The notes under the pieces are model-generated. The model worked only from the letters and a program-made list of their open reading frames with translations, searched no databases and was not told where the DNA came from. From JAICMB01 sp963802915 (lineage in GTDB: Bacteria; Acidobacteriota; Terriglobia; Bryobacterales; Bryobacteraceae), in the NCBI GenBank assembly GCA_963802915.1, contig CAWDKQ010000012.1, positions 434,001 through 498,000 of the forward strand: 64,000 nucleotides of DNA. The letters are read 5' to 3'. The position numbers and the translations under genes were made by a program. Positions within the stretch are counted from its first letter, which is position 1. The number at the start of each line of letters is the position of its first letter. Below, piece after piece: positions 27,468 through 36,009 of this stretch.

Positions 27468-27497
27468 ATGATAGGATTAGGGTTAGCCCTTTGTCAA
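27468..27497 (-). promoter_or_regulatory. Sigma-70-type promoter of the HU operon
   Basis: On the minus strand, a perfect -35 TTGACA (plus-strand 27492-27497) and -10 TATCAT (27468-27473, five of six) are separated by 18 bases. The predicted start near 27461 leaves a leader of about 68 bases before TTG 27393. This is the best housekeeping promoter in the window. Confidence 0.7.
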
Positions 27498-27519
27498 GAC
27501 GCTTGGCCAGAAACTGCCC

Positions 27520-28014
27520 ATGTCGAGCCCCCAAATCTTCCCTGGAATCGGCCCCGATTCGTATCGCGAGCTCTGTTCTCAACTTGCCAGTGGAGTGGCT
27601 GTTGCGACTGTTACCGCAGCCGACGGAACACCTCACGGCTTGACCGTCAGTTCGTTCACGCCGGTTTCCATTGAGCCGCCACTGGTTCTCGTCTGCATCG
27701 ATTTCCGCTGCACCGCGGTCGAGCATTTTCGAGAACAACCATTCTTTGCCATCAACATTCTGACCGATGAGCAGAGCGAACTTTCCATTTCCTTCGCCGA
27801 GAAGCCTGAAGGCCGCTTCGAAGGCATCGATTGGAAACCGGGTCAGACGGGGGCGCCGGTGCTTACAAAGTCTTTAACGACAATCGAATGCCGCCTGGAC
27901 CGGGTTGTTGAAATCGGCGATCACGCGGTGATTGTTGGGCACATCGTTGCCGGGGAGACCCGGCCCGGCAACCCATTGGTCTATTTCAATCGATCCTACC
28001 GAACTCTTCGGTAA
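27520..28014 (+). CDS. Flavin reductase (FMN-binding split-barrel)
   Basis: 164 residues matching the flavin reductase-like family: LASGVAVATVTAADGTPHGLTVSSFTPVSIEPPLVLVCID forms the FMN-binding core, followed by FFAINILTDEQSELSISFA and a final GDHAVIVGHIVAGE strand pair. Enzymes of this family use NAD(P)H to reduce free FMN or FAD for a partner monooxygenase such as HpaB-type enzymes, or act as nitro/quinone reductases. No monooxygenase gene is nearby, so the partner is unknown. The gene is divergent from the HU operon and begins 23 bases beyond the -35 box of the HU promoter. No ribosome site is obvious ahead of ATG 27520. Confidence 0.87.
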   Translation: MSSPQIFPGIGPDSYRELCSQLASGVAVATVTAADGTPHGLTVSSFTPVSIEPPLVLVCIDFRCTAVEHFREQPFFAINILTDEQSELSISFAEKPEGRFEGIDWKPGQTGAPVLTKSLTTIECRLDRVVEIGDHAVIVGHIVAGETRPGNPLVYFNRSYRTLR

Positions 28015-28071
28015 ACTTTGCCGCAGTGTATTGTTCTAACCTTACATCCCGTTGTGTTTGTTGACTGAAAG

Positions 28072-28088
28072 CTGGCATACCAATTGCA
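28072..28088 (+). promoter_or_regulatory. Sigma-54 (-24/-12) promoter of the receiver-protein gene
   Basis: CTGGCATACCAATTGCA keeps the TGGCA and TTGCA elements, with GG (28074-28075) and GC (28086-28087) ten bases apart. The predicted start near 28099 gives a 17-base leader containing the strong ribosome site GGAGGAAGG before ATG 28116. The fit of promoter, leader and start is the cleanest of the three sigma-54 sites here. Confidence 0.65.
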
Positions 28089-28115
28089 CTCCCACAAGCG
28101 TTGGAGGAAGGAAAC

Positions 28116-28562
28116 ATGCAGGGCTTAAATCGTTCTAAAGCAATCGACCTTCTCTTGGTTGAAGACAACCCCGGGGATATCAGACTCACCGAGGAAGCCC
28201 TGCGTGACGCAGGCATGCCCGTGAATTTAAGCGTCACGATGGATGGGGTGGAAGCTGTCGAGTTTCTTCACCGGCGTGGGAAATACAAAGATGCTCCCCG
28301 GCCTGACTTGATTCTTCTCGACCTGAATCTTCCGAAGAAGAACGGGCCCGAAGTCCTGTCCGACATTAAAAGCGATCCCGATTTGAAACGCATTCCGGTG
28401 CTGGTGATGACCACGTCGAGCGAGCCGGGCGACATTGAGAAAGCGTATAGCCTGAACGCGAATTGCTACATCAAGAAGCCGATCCAGCTCGACGATTTTA
28501 TGAATGTGGTGCAGTCGATCGAGAACTTCTGGTTAAAGACGGCGATGCTGCCACAGCCTTGA
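28116..28562 (+). CDS. Single-domain response regulator (Rcp1-like)
   Basis: 148 residues from ATG 28116, chosen over an in-frame TTG at 28101 because the ribosome site GGAGGAAGG falls between them. It is a lone receiver domain: acidic pair in LLLVEDNPGD (Glu16, Asp17), phospho-acceptor Asp69 in ILLDLNLPKKNG, Thr in VMTTSSEP and Lys in YIKKPI. The NPGDIRLTEEALR and DLNLPKKNG signatures are those of the Rcp1 group, which pairs with phytochrome-like or other histidine kinases and has no output domain. A sigma-54 promoter suggests conditional expression. No cognate kinase is adjacent, although two histidine kinases lie at the start of the window. The gene converges on the TRAP permease, 2 bases away. 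Confidence 0.93.
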   Translation: MQGLNRSKAIDLLLVEDNPGDIRLTEEALRDAGMPVNLSVTMDGVEAVEFLHRRGKYKDAPRPDLILLDLNLPKKNGPEVLSDIKSDPDLKRIPVLVMTTSSEPGDIEKAYSLNANCYIKKPIQLDDFMNVVQSIENFWLKTAMLPQP

Positions 28563-28564
28563 TG

Positions 28565-30400
28565 TTACAAGCCAAACCAATGGAGCGGGCCAGTCGTCAT
28601 CCAAGGCACGTAGGTGATCAGAAGGACTGTGCCCATCAGGATGAACAAAAACGGCAGGGTTGCCCAGATGATCGTTCCCATCGGCTTCTTAAACCGGTAA
28701 GCGGATAGAAAAAGATTGATCCCGACCGGCGGATGCAAATATCCCAATTCCAGATTCGCAATGAATATGATTCCCATCTGGACCGGATCGATCCCGTAAG
28801 CCGCGGCGAGAGGCTTCAACAGCGGTACGACCACTAGGATCGCGGCGAAGATATCCATCAAAGCGCCGACCACCAGCAACGCCAGATTCAGCAGCAATAA
28901 AAACAGATACTTCGATTGCACGTGTAAGCGGACCCAATCGATCAAACGAGAAGGGATTTCGGCGTCAATCAGGTAATTCGTGAACCCCAGCGCCACACCG
29001 AGAATCAGAAGAATGCCGCCCACGATAGTGGCGCATTCGACGAAGACCACGCGAAAGTCGCGGCGTAAAGAAAAATCTCGATAAATGAAAGTCTCCACGA
29101 TAAATGCGGCAAACGCGGTCAACGCGGCGGCCTCTGTAAGCGTGCCGAATCCTCCGAAAATGCCTGTGATCATTATGGCCGGAAGGAGCAGCTCCCACTT
29201 CGCGTACCAAATGGCCGCGAGCGCCTCGCGAGGCGAGAACGGATCGCGAACCGCATCATTAGAAACGCCTTTGTAGATGCCGACTGCCGCAACCGCCGAG
29301 ATCATAACGAGCTCGGGAATAATGGCGCCGATGAAGAGCCTGTTGATTGGTGTCTGCGAATAGACGCAATAGAGGATCGCAGGAACGCTGGTCGGAAACA
29401 AGAGTCCCAATGACCCGGAGGCGGTCAACAATCCGATCGAGAATTTCTCCGGATAGCGAGTTTTGATCAGCATCGGGACCAACAACCCGCCGAGCGAGAG
29501 GATGGTCAGGCCGGAGCCCGCGAACGTGAAAATCGTGCAGATGGCTACGGTGGCGATCGCGAGGCCGCCAGGAATCCAACTGAAGAGCGCGGTGAACACG
29601 CGGAGCAGGCGCTTCGTTGCCCCGCCCTGCACCATAAAGTATCCAGCGAGCGTGAAGAGCGGGATGGAAGGCAGCAGCGGCGAAGCGACCAGTCTATACA
29701 TCTCCACCGGCACGGAGGCTGCCGGAGTGGAGGCGTTCCAAAACAGCAGGAGAGCAAGGCCGCCGAACACGGCAAAGATGGGAAGTCCGAGGATGGTTGC
29801 CGCGAATAAAATCGTCATCGCTGCTGAAAGCACGAAGGGTGTGCCGGGTTCTATCTTGAAGCCGAGCAGGTAAGGCAGAAACAACCCGATCGCGGCAATC
29901 GCGCGTTGCGGCCAGCCGCCAGCGTGCCACACGGCTCGGAACGCGATGAGCGCGAATCCCGCCGGCATAACGGCAAGAACCGTCCATTTCGGCACCCCGG
30001 GCAACAGATAGCTACCGGCGTCGCGCTCGGATTGAACGAATACGATGCTGGCCCAGGTCAAGGAGACGGATACAGCCGCCAGGACCATCCCCGTAAAGAC
30101 CTTGACGATGGGACGCCAGTTCTTTGGAAGCAGCTCCATCGAAGAGATGCCGAGCAATCGCTCCGATCGCGCAGCGAGTGCCCCGCCGAGCATCCCGATC
30201 CACAAAGTGAGCTGCTGGACGATGACGGCGTTGCCTGGAAAATCAGGCAGGCGCAGCAGCCGCATGGTCATTGCAAAAACCGGCATGATCGTCATCAGCG
30301 AGAATGCGATGACGGACAGCGAATCTTCGAAGAGGTGCAGCGGATTGGATTGGCCCGTGGAAACCGGGCTCTCCTCGGGAACGACAGGAACTGCGCTCAC
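28565..30400 (-). CDS. TRAP transporter fused permease (DctQ-DctM)
   Basis: 611 residues. The first about 180 residues form a four-helix DctQ-like unit (LTLWIGMLGGALAARSERLLGI is the signature of the small permease). The remainder, from about 190, is the large DctM permease with about 12 helices (ASPLLPSIPLFTLAGYFMVQGG, FTFAGSGLTILSLGGLLVPMLI, GYLHPPVGINLFLSAYRFKK near the end). Together they form a sodium-driven uptake channel for organic acids that depends on the periplasmic DctP protein. The start overlaps the dctP stop by four bases (ATGA). Fusion of Q and M is known in the family. The substrate is unknown. Confidence 0.92.
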   Translation of the reverse strand: MSAVPVVPEESPVSTGQSNPLHLFEDSLSVIAFSLMTIMPVFAMTMRLLRLPDFPGNAVIVQQLTLWIGMLGGALAARSERLLGISSMELLPKNWRPIVKVFTGMVLAAVSVSLTWASIVFVQSERDAGSYLLPGVPKWTVLAVMPAGFALIAFRAVWHAGGWPQRAIAAIGLFLPYLLGFKIEPGTPFVLSAAMTILFAATILGLPIFAVFGGLALLLFWNASTPAASVPVEMYRLVASPLLPSIPLFTLAGYFMVQGGATKRLLRVFTALFSWIPGGLAIATVAICTIFTFAGSGLTILSLGGLLVPMLIKTRYPEKFSIGLLTASGSLGLLFPTSVPAILYCVYSQTPINRLFIGAIIPELVMISAVAAVGIYKGVSNDAVRDPFSPREALAAIWYAKWELLLPAIMITGIFGGFGTLTEAAALTAFAAFIVETFIYRDFSLRRDFRVVFVECATIVGGILLILGVALGFTNYLIDAEIPSRLIDWVRLHVQSKYLFLLLLNLALLVVGALMDIFAAILVVVPLLKPLAAAYGIDPVQMGIIFIANLELGYLHPPVGINLFLSAYRFKKPMGTIIWATLPFLFILMGTVLLITYVPWMTTGPLHWFGL

Positions 30401-31413
30401 CGCGATCCCGCGGTGGCACGGAGATTACCGTGCGCTTTGCGGTACTCGTTGCGCAGTTTTTCGACTTCGTCGAACAGGTCGGCGGGAACCATGGTGGTCT
30501 TCATCTTGGGGTAAATCGATTCTGCGAGCTTGTGCCACTCGGCCACCGCCGTGGGGTCGGCATGAACAATGTTGAGTCCGAACTGCTGCATCAGCGGAAT
30601 CGCGCTCGCCTCCGATTTGCGGATCTCTTCACGAAGCGCCACGCCCGCGACGTGGGCCGACTCCATCATTTGCTTTTGAAGGGGAGCTGGAATCTTGTCC
30701 CAGGTGTCCTTTGCGATCAGGGTAGCGCCGACGAGCTGGGCAAACTTGATGTCCAGCATATTCTTCGCGCCGAGATACCACTGGTTTGTGAGCGCGAAGA
30801 GCGGCGGCCCCTGGATGGCGTCCACCAGGCCGGTCTGAAGGCCTGTGAAAATATCGGTCGCTGCTAGCGCCACGGGATGAAATCCGTTCGCCTGGTAGAT
30901 CGCGAAGCTGCCGGCGTCACCTTGCAGAACGCAAAGTTTCAGGGCGCGGATCTGATCCGGAGTGGTAACCGGTTTCTTCGTGAAGAAGTGCACCCAACCG
31001 GCATCGCCCCAATTGAGCACGATATAGCCGCGCTTCGCGATGCCCTTTTCGAGACGCGCGGAAATGTGGTCGCGGACGTAATCCAGTTCCTCATAGGAAT
31101 TGAGCATCAGCGGGATCTGGAGCGCGGAGACGTCCGCATCAATGCCGCTCAATCCGGCGCCGGAGAGCGCTACGGCTTGCAGCTTTTTGATACGGACCTT
31201 TTCCACCATCTCGGGTTCGTCGCCCTGCTCGCCACCGGGATAGATCTTTAATTCGATCTTGCCGCCGGATTCCCGTTTCCAGTCGTCCCCCATTTTGACG
31301 AGGATCTCGAACCAGCGGGAATCCTTTGGGACGAGAGTGCCAAGTCGAATGATGGTGGTCTGGGCGGAAACGGTCGCGGCGCAAAAAACAAGTGCTGCCA
31401 AGGTCCGGATCAT
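30397..31413 (-). CDS. TRAP transporter solute-binding protein (DctP type)
   Basis: 338 residues from ATG 31413, which places a signal peptide at about 1-17; TTG 31431 would add six residues before it. The protein has the DctP fold: an opening strand TIIRLGTLVPKDSRWFEILVKMGDDW, the LKIYPGGEQGDEPEMVEKVRIKKLQ block, the conserved Arg-containing strand in the middle (TPDQIRALKLCV) and the late ATDIFTGLQTGLVDAIQGPP segment that forms the binding cleft. It captures an organic anion in the periplasm and delivers it to the fused permease, whose gene overlaps by four bases. No ribosome site is seen. The MRTLAALVFCAATVSA-type leader contains a Cys but not a proper lipobox. Confidence 0.92.
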   Translation of the reverse strand: MIRTLAALVFCAATVSAQTTIIRLGTLVPKDSRWFEILVKMGDDWKRESGGKIELKIYPGGEQGDEPEMVEKVRIKKLQAVALSGAGLSGIDADVSALQIPLMLNSYEELDYVRDHISARLEKGIAKRGYIVLNWGDAGWVHFFTKKPVTTPDQIRALKLCVLQGDAGSFAIYQANGFHPVALAATDIFTGLQTGLVDAIQGPPLFALTNQWYLGAKNMLDIKFAQLVGATLIAKDTWDKIPAPLQKQMMESAHVAGVALREEIRKSEASAIPLMQQFGLNIVHADPTAVAEWHKLAESIYPKMKTTMVPADLFDEVEKLRNEYRKAHGNLRATAGSR

Positions 31414-31498
31414 TAGCGGGTTATCCAACACTTATCGTAGGACAGGCAGTACCGTGTGTCCACCAGCGCCGAACGGTTAAGATAGAGGGAGGCCACGC

Positions 31499-31574
<76 letters not shown>

Positions 31575-31662
31575 ATCCACTCAACGTTCAATTTGAATGT
31601 AGCCTTCCGTGTCACCTGGCGTCTAACCCGTTCAAGCACTTTCACCACGGATTAACTTCGGC

Positions 31663-33252
31663 ATGACGATCCCCGGCCTGGCTCCGCGCGCGGCGGAAGA
31701 CATCAAGAAACAACCCCGAATCGATCAGATCGATCGAAGCGCCGCGCGCCATCCCGCAGTTTGGATCTTCGCTCTCAGCCTGCTGTATTTCGCGCTCGTA
31801 TTCCTTTCGTCTCTACATAAACCTTTGTGGCTGGATGAGTTATTCACTCTGTACCTTGCGAAGAATCAGCCTCTGTCGAACCTTCTCCATCCTTCGCCGT
31901 ACGACACCCATCCGCCGCCGCTCTATTTTTTGACTCGCTTCGCACAAGATGTATTTGGCGATAGCGATTTTGCGGCACGCCTTCCGGCCGTATTCGGGTT
32001 CTGGATGCTGTGCGTTGGATTGTTCTTGTTCATACGGAGAAAGAATGGCGCGCTTTTCGGAATCCTCGGCTTTCTCCTTCCGATAGGCTCGAACGCGGCT
32101 TTCTACTACGCTTTTGAAGCCCGGCCGTACGCTCTGCTGCTCGGTTTTTCGGCGCTCGCCGCGCTCTACTGGCAATCCGTGACTTCGAACTCCGGACGCT
32201 CACTGGCCTTGACGGGACTCGGCTTGAGCCTCGCATGCGCGGCGTGCACTCATTACTACGCCGCCGTGATGTTGTTTTTTCCAATCGGGGTCGCGGAAAT
32301 CGCCCGAAGCTTGAATCGCAAACGCATCGACCTCGGCGTCTGGGTCGCCATCATTTGTGGATTGCTTCCGCTAGCGATCCTGATGCCTCCGGCTTGGGTC
32401 AGCTCCCACGGCATTACGCAGCGCATCCGAGCCTCATCGACCTTTTGGGCGCGGCCTACGCTTTCGTTTCTCTTCAACTGCTACTGGGTCTACTTCGCTC
32501 GGGTCGGCACGTATCTCGCGGGTTCGCTGGTCGTGGGCGTGATCATTGCCAGACTCTCAGGCTGGTTTGGGTCCGAGAAATCGGCTCCGGAGCAACCGCG
32601 ATGGCGTCCCGAAGAGCTGGCGCTGGCAGTGGGTTTTCTGACCGTCCCGATCGTCATGTGGATGGTCTGCAAGTTTGTAACGGGTTACTTCCTGCCCCGA
32701 TACGGGGTCACGGCGATTATCGGAGGCACTCTGATCCTGGCCCATGTCGCGACCCTGATTCCACGCCGCGTGGCGGTCGCTGTCTTACTTGTGTTCTTTT
32801 TGTTTCAGACCGCAATCTCGATGGCGCGCGCCATGCGGGTCGAACCTCCATCGGACATGCTCGACGCATCCGTTTTACCCTCACTCGACAGTGCACCCGT
32901 CGTGATCGCCAACCCATTGGTCTTTCTTCCCGCCACGCGCTACAGCAGCGCCAATACGATCTCGCGAATCGTCTTCGTTAGCGATCCGCAGTATGCCTTT
33001 CAGAAGGCCGACTGGATTCCCGAATATTCGATCACAGGCCTGCGTCCGCTCATTCCGGGTCGCATCGAAGACTTCGCTTCGTTCCTCTCGGAGCATAAAC
33101 ATTTCTGGCTTTACTCGACAGGCGCGACTCGCCTGGAATGGCTGCCCGCCCGTCTTGCCGTCGCGGGATATTATTTGGAAACGGCGGCGCACCACGGCGA
33201 CGTTACGCTAATTCGCGTCGATGCTCCCTCTTCAGCAACACAGAAGCCGTAA
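31663..33252 (+). CDS. GT-C fold membrane glycosyltransferase (family 39/ArnT-like)
   Basis: 529 residues with about 11-12 transmembrane helices. The first external loop has the catalytic acidic motif after helix 1 (KPLWLDELFTLYLAK), followed by HPSPYDTHPPPLYFLTRF, as in GT39/GT83-type transferases that use polyprenyl-phosphate sugars. The Asp/Glu of WLDE is the likely catalytic base. Helix 2-8 spans and a C-terminal periplasmic domain (about 415-520) follow. It would transfer a sugar on the outer face of the inner membrane to a protein, lipid or glycan. The next three genes make activated sugars and are in the same direction, so it probably belongs to a surface-polysaccharide cluster. The ATG at 31663 follows the tRNA by 88 bases. 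Confidence 0.83.
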   Translation: MTIPGLAPRAAEDIKKQPRIDQIDRSAARHPAVWIFALSLLYFALVFLSSLHKPLWLDELFTLYLAKNQPLSNLLHPSPYDTHPPPLYFLTRFAQDVFGDSDFAARLPAVFGFWMLCVGLFLFIRRKNGALFGILGFLLPIGSNAAFYYAFEARPYALLLGFSALAALYWQSVTSNSGRSLALTGLGLSLACAACTHYYAAVMLFFPIGVAEIARSLNRKRIDLGVWVAIICGLLPLAILMPPAWVSSHGITQRIRASSTFWARPTLSFLFNCYWVYFARVGTYLAGSLVVGVIIARLSGWFGSEKSAPEQPRWRPEELALAVGFLTVPIVMWMVCKFVTGYFLPRYGVTAIIGGTLILAHVATLIPRRVAVAVLLVFFLFQTAISMARAMRVEPPSDMLDASVLPSLDSAPVVIANPLVFLPATRYSSANTISRIVFVSDPQYAFQKADWIPEYSITGLRPLIPGRIEDFASFLSEHKHFWLYSTGATRLEWLPARLAVAGYYLETAAHHGDVTLIRVDAPSSATQKP

Positions 33253-33281
33253 AGGGCTCTGGTATCATGCCAGTTTAAACA

Positions 33282-34250
33282 ATGAAGGCGCTTGTGACAG
33301 GTGGCGCGGGCTGCATCGGTTCCGACCTCGCGGAAGCTCTGATTTCGCGCGGTGACCACGTTGTGGTTGCGGATAATCTGAGCAGCGGGAAGATCGAACA
33401 CGTCGCCACGCTCCAGGACCATCCACGTTTTCAATTTCTCGAAGGCGATCTCGAAGATCTCGACTTTACGCTGGGCGCAATGCGCGGCGTCGATATCGTA
33501 TATCATCTCGCCGCTAATCCCGACGTGAAGTTTGTAGAAGGCGATCCGACGGACAAAGATCTCAGGCAGAACATCATCTGCACGTATAACGTTTTGGAAG
33601 CGATGCGCCGCGCGGGAGTGAAGAAACTCGCGTTCTCTTCTACTTCCGCTGTGTATGGCGTCTCGCCCGTGCAGCCGATTCCGGAGAGCGCCTTTCTCCC
33701 GGAGCCGATATCGCTCTACGGAGCAACGAAGCTCGGCTGCGAAGCGCTCATTTCCGCTTTTCGAAATCTGTTTGGATTCGAATGCTGGATTTTCCGCTTC
33801 GCCAATATCGTCGGGCCGAAAGTTCGGAAAAAAGGGCGCACCGTCATCGGCGATTTCATTGTCCGGCTGCAGGAGAATCCCCGCCGTCTGAAGATTCTGG
33901 GCGACGGCCAACAGGCGAAATCGTATCTCTTGAGCTCCGAGTGCGTGGAAGCGATGCTCTTCTCGATCGATCGTTCGGAGGGCGCGCTGAACATCTACAA
34001 CCTGGGCTGTAACGACCGTTTGCAGGTGACGCGAATCGCAGAGCTCGTAGTGGAAGCCATGGGATTGCAGAGCGTCGAGTACGATTTCACGGGCGGCGAG
34101 GGCGGATGGCCCGGCGATGTCCCGCGTTTCCTGCTCGACGTCAGCAAGATCAACAGGCTGGGATGGACTGCGCGTCACACCTCCGAAGAAGCAGTGCGGA
34201 TCGCGATTCAAAGCGTCCTGGCCCACATGGGCGTCGCATGCAGGCAGTGA
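33282..34250 (+). CDS. NAD-dependent sugar-nucleotide epimerase/dehydratase (SDR family)
   Basis: 322 residues. Extended SDR: NAD-binding TGGAGCIGS (6-14), Asp31 after strand 2 (VVVADNLSSGK) favouring NAD, the catalytic Ser/Thr pair at 121-122 (TSAVYG) and Tyr146-x3-Lys150 (SLYGATK). The RFANIVGP and GDGQQAKSYL segments are those of UDP-glucose 4-epimerase-like and GDP-sugar epimerase enzymes. It should act on an NDP-sugar in the cytoplasm. The last 13 bases overlap the following nucleotidyltransferase gene, so the genes are co-transcribed. The gap from the GT-C gene is 29 bases. Exact substrate cannot be read. Confidence 0.88.
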   Translation: MKALVTGGAGCIGSDLAEALISRGDHVVVADNLSSGKIEHVATLQDHPRFQFLEGDLEDLDFTLGAMRGVDIVYHLAANPDVKFVEGDPTDKDLRQNIICTYNVLEAMRRAGVKKLAFSSTSAVYGVSPVQPIPESAFLPEPISLYGATKLGCEALISAFRNLFGFECWIFRFANIVGPKVRKKGRTVIGDFIVRLQENPRRLKILGDGQQAKSYLLSSECVEAMLFSIDRSEGALNIYNLGCNDRLQVTRIAELVVEAMGLQSVEYDFTGGEGGWPGDVPRFLLDVSKINRLGWTARHTSEEAVRIAIQSVLAHMGVACRQ

Positions 34251-34933
34251 TCCTGGCGGGCGGGCTCGGCACCCGGCTTCGTCCGGTCACCGCGACGGTT
34301 CCCAAGCCCATGGTTCCAGTCGCCGGAGTACCTTATCTCGAACATCAATTGCGCCTGCTTGCGGAACAACGGATCCACGATGTGCTGTTGCTTACCGGCT
34401 ATCTCGGCGAACAGATTGAAGAGTATTTTGGCGACGGCGGCCGGTTCGGTCTGAAGATCGATTACTCGCGCGAGCCGCATCCGTTGGGCACGGGCGGCGC
34501 GCTGCGCCATGCGCTGGCTAAGCTTCAGGAGAGTTTTCTGGTCATCTACGGCGATTCTTACCTGCCAATCCAATATGGCGAAGCGTTCACAACACTGATT
34601 TCCTCGGGCGCCGCTGGCCTGGTGGTGGCTTACGACAACTCGCGCGAAGACACGTCGGTAAAGAACAACATCGATGTGGACGATCAGTGCTTTGTGATCC
34701 GCTATCAGAAAGACGCTCCCGATAAACTGTCCTACGTGGAAGCGGGAGTGCTCGCCTTGCGGTGCGGCGTTGTCGATCTCGTCGCGCCGGACCGGCCCGT
34801 TTCGCTCGAACAGGAGATCTTCCCCAAGCTGATTGCCTCGCGCAGTCTGGTTGCATTTATAACGACGCAGCGTTTTTACGACATCGGAACACCGGAACGG
34901 CTGGAGATGATCGAAAGGCTTCTCGGCGAATGA
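34238..34933 (+). CDS. Sugar-phosphate nucleotidyltransferase (HddC-like)
   Basis: 231 residues from ATG 34238, chosen because it opens directly with the nucleotidyltransferase strand MQAVILAGGLGTRLRPVTAT; longer frames lie inside the epimerase gene. Motifs: GGLGTRLRP and KPM(V)PVAG for NTP and sugar-1-phosphate binding, then GTGGALRHAL and the metal-binding Asp in VIYGDSYLPIQ. It makes an NDP-sugar from a sugar-1-phosphate. The following GHMP kinase closely resembles D,D-heptose-7-phosphate kinase, so this is likely the matching D-glycero-alpha-D-manno-heptose-1-phosphate nucleotidyltransferase. Other sugars remain possible. The stop overlaps the kinase start (ATGA). Confidence 0.85.
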   Translation: MQAVILAGGLGTRLRPVTATVPKPMVPVAGVPYLEHQLRLLAEQRIHDVLLLTGYLGEQIEEYFGDGGRFGLKIDYSREPHPLGTGGALRHALAKLQESFLVIYGDSYLPIQYGEAFTTLISSGAAGLVVAYDNSREDTSVKNNIDVDDQCFVIRYQKDAPDKLSYVEAGVLALRCGVVDLVAPDRPVSLEQEIFPKLIASRSLVAFITTQRFYDIGTPERLEMIERLLGE

Positions 34934-35916
34934 TCATTACGAAGACACCGTTTCGAATCAGTTTTGCGGGAGGCGGATCCGATCTCGCCGGCTACTATAC
35001 GCGCGAGCCCGGAGCCGTACTGTCCACGGCAATTGATAAATACATCTACATTGCTGTAAAAGATCATTTCGAGCAGACCTTTCGAGTCAGTTATTCGCAA
35101 ACCGAAATCGTGGATCGCGTGGATGAGATCCAACATCGTATCGTGCGCGAATCGCTGCGCATGCTGAACGTGACGAAGGGTCTCGAAATCGTGTCGATGG
35201 GGGATCTGCCGTCGCGGACCGGGCTCGGATCATCAAGCAGTTTCACGGTCGGGCTGCTGCATGCCTTGCATGCGCAACAGGGAAGGGTGGCGAGTCCGGA
35301 ACGGCTGGCCCACGAAGCCTGCAATATCGAAATAGACCGGTTGAATGAACCGATCGGCAAACAGGACCAGTACATCGCCGCATACGGCGGGCTCCAGTTC
35401 ATTCAATTCAATCCCGATGGAACGGTTTTTGTCGATCCCGTGGTGTGCGCTTCGGAGACGCGGCGCGAATTGAACCGGCGTCTGATCGCTTTTTTCACGG
35501 GCTACACGCGGGATGCGCGAGATGTGCTCACGAAACAGCGGGAGTGTATCGATGAGAAACTTCCGGTGTTGAGGCGGATGTGCGAGATCGCCCGGGAGCT
35601 GCGCGAGGTTTTGACCACCGGGCGGGACCTGAACGTGTTTGGCTCCCTCTTGCATGAAGCGTGGTGCGCCAAGCGGTCGCTCACGTCCGCGATCAGCAAC
35701 GGACACATCGACCAGTATTATGAGCGCGGTCTCCGTGCCGGTGCCCTCGGCGGGAAACTCCTGGGCGCGGGAGGGGGCGGCTTTCTGTTATTTTTCTGTG
35801 AACCGCATAACCAAAATAAGCTACGAGCGGAACTGTCAGAATTGCGCGAATTGAAGTTCTCGCTCGACCCCGAGGGCAGCAAAGTTGTTTATGTGGGAGT
35901 CGAGCAGGTCTACTAA
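34930..35916 (+). CDS. GHMP family sugar kinase (D-glycero-D-manno-heptose-7-phosphate kinase-like)
   Basis: 328 residues from ATG 34930, overlapping the upstream stop by four bases. GHMP features: TPFRISFAGGGSDLAGYY (substrate loop), ATP-binding GLGSSSSFTVG at about 98-108, and the third motif KLLGAGGGGFLLFFCE near the C-terminus. The opening IITKTPFRISFAGGGSD is that of HddA, which phosphorylates D-glycero-D-manno-heptose-7-phosphate at O-1 en route to GDP-heptose. The isomerase and phosphatase of that route (GmhA, GmhB) are not in the window. In line with the epimerase and GT-C gene upstream, this would feed a surface glycan. Fucose- or mannose-type kinases are the alternative. Confidence 0.87.
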   Translation: MIITKTPFRISFAGGGSDLAGYYTREPGAVLSTAIDKYIYIAVKDHFEQTFRVSYSQTEIVDRVDEIQHRIVRESLRMLNVTKGLEIVSMGDLPSRTGLGSSSSFTVGLLHALHAQQGRVASPERLAHEACNIEIDRLNEPIGKQDQYIAAYGGLQFIQFNPDGTVFVDPVVCASETRRELNRRLIAFFTGYTRDARDVLTKQRECIDEKLPVLRRMCEIARELREVLTTGRDLNVFGSLLHEAWCAKRSLTSAISNGHIDQYYERGLRAGALGGKLLGAGGGGFLLFFCEPHNQNKLRAELSELRELKFSLDPEGSKVVYVGVEQVY

Positions 35917-36009
35917 CTGGAACGTCCTGCCGGCCATTGCCCCTCCATTACCGTCGGGGTTCCGTAACGTTGTCCCGAGCGTGGGGAGACTGCAGGGCCG
36001 AAGAAAATG

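Noticed and set aside
28016..28071. Extra regulator-binding repeat upstream of the sigma-54 promoter
   Set aside because: No clear inverted repeat was found, so an enhancer site cannot be placed.
33171..34226. Long open frame (351 codons) opposite the epimerase gene
   Set aside because: It lies wholly antisense to a gene with clear SDR motifs; its product is Arg/His-rich with no fold, as expected for a shadow frame in GC-rich DNA.
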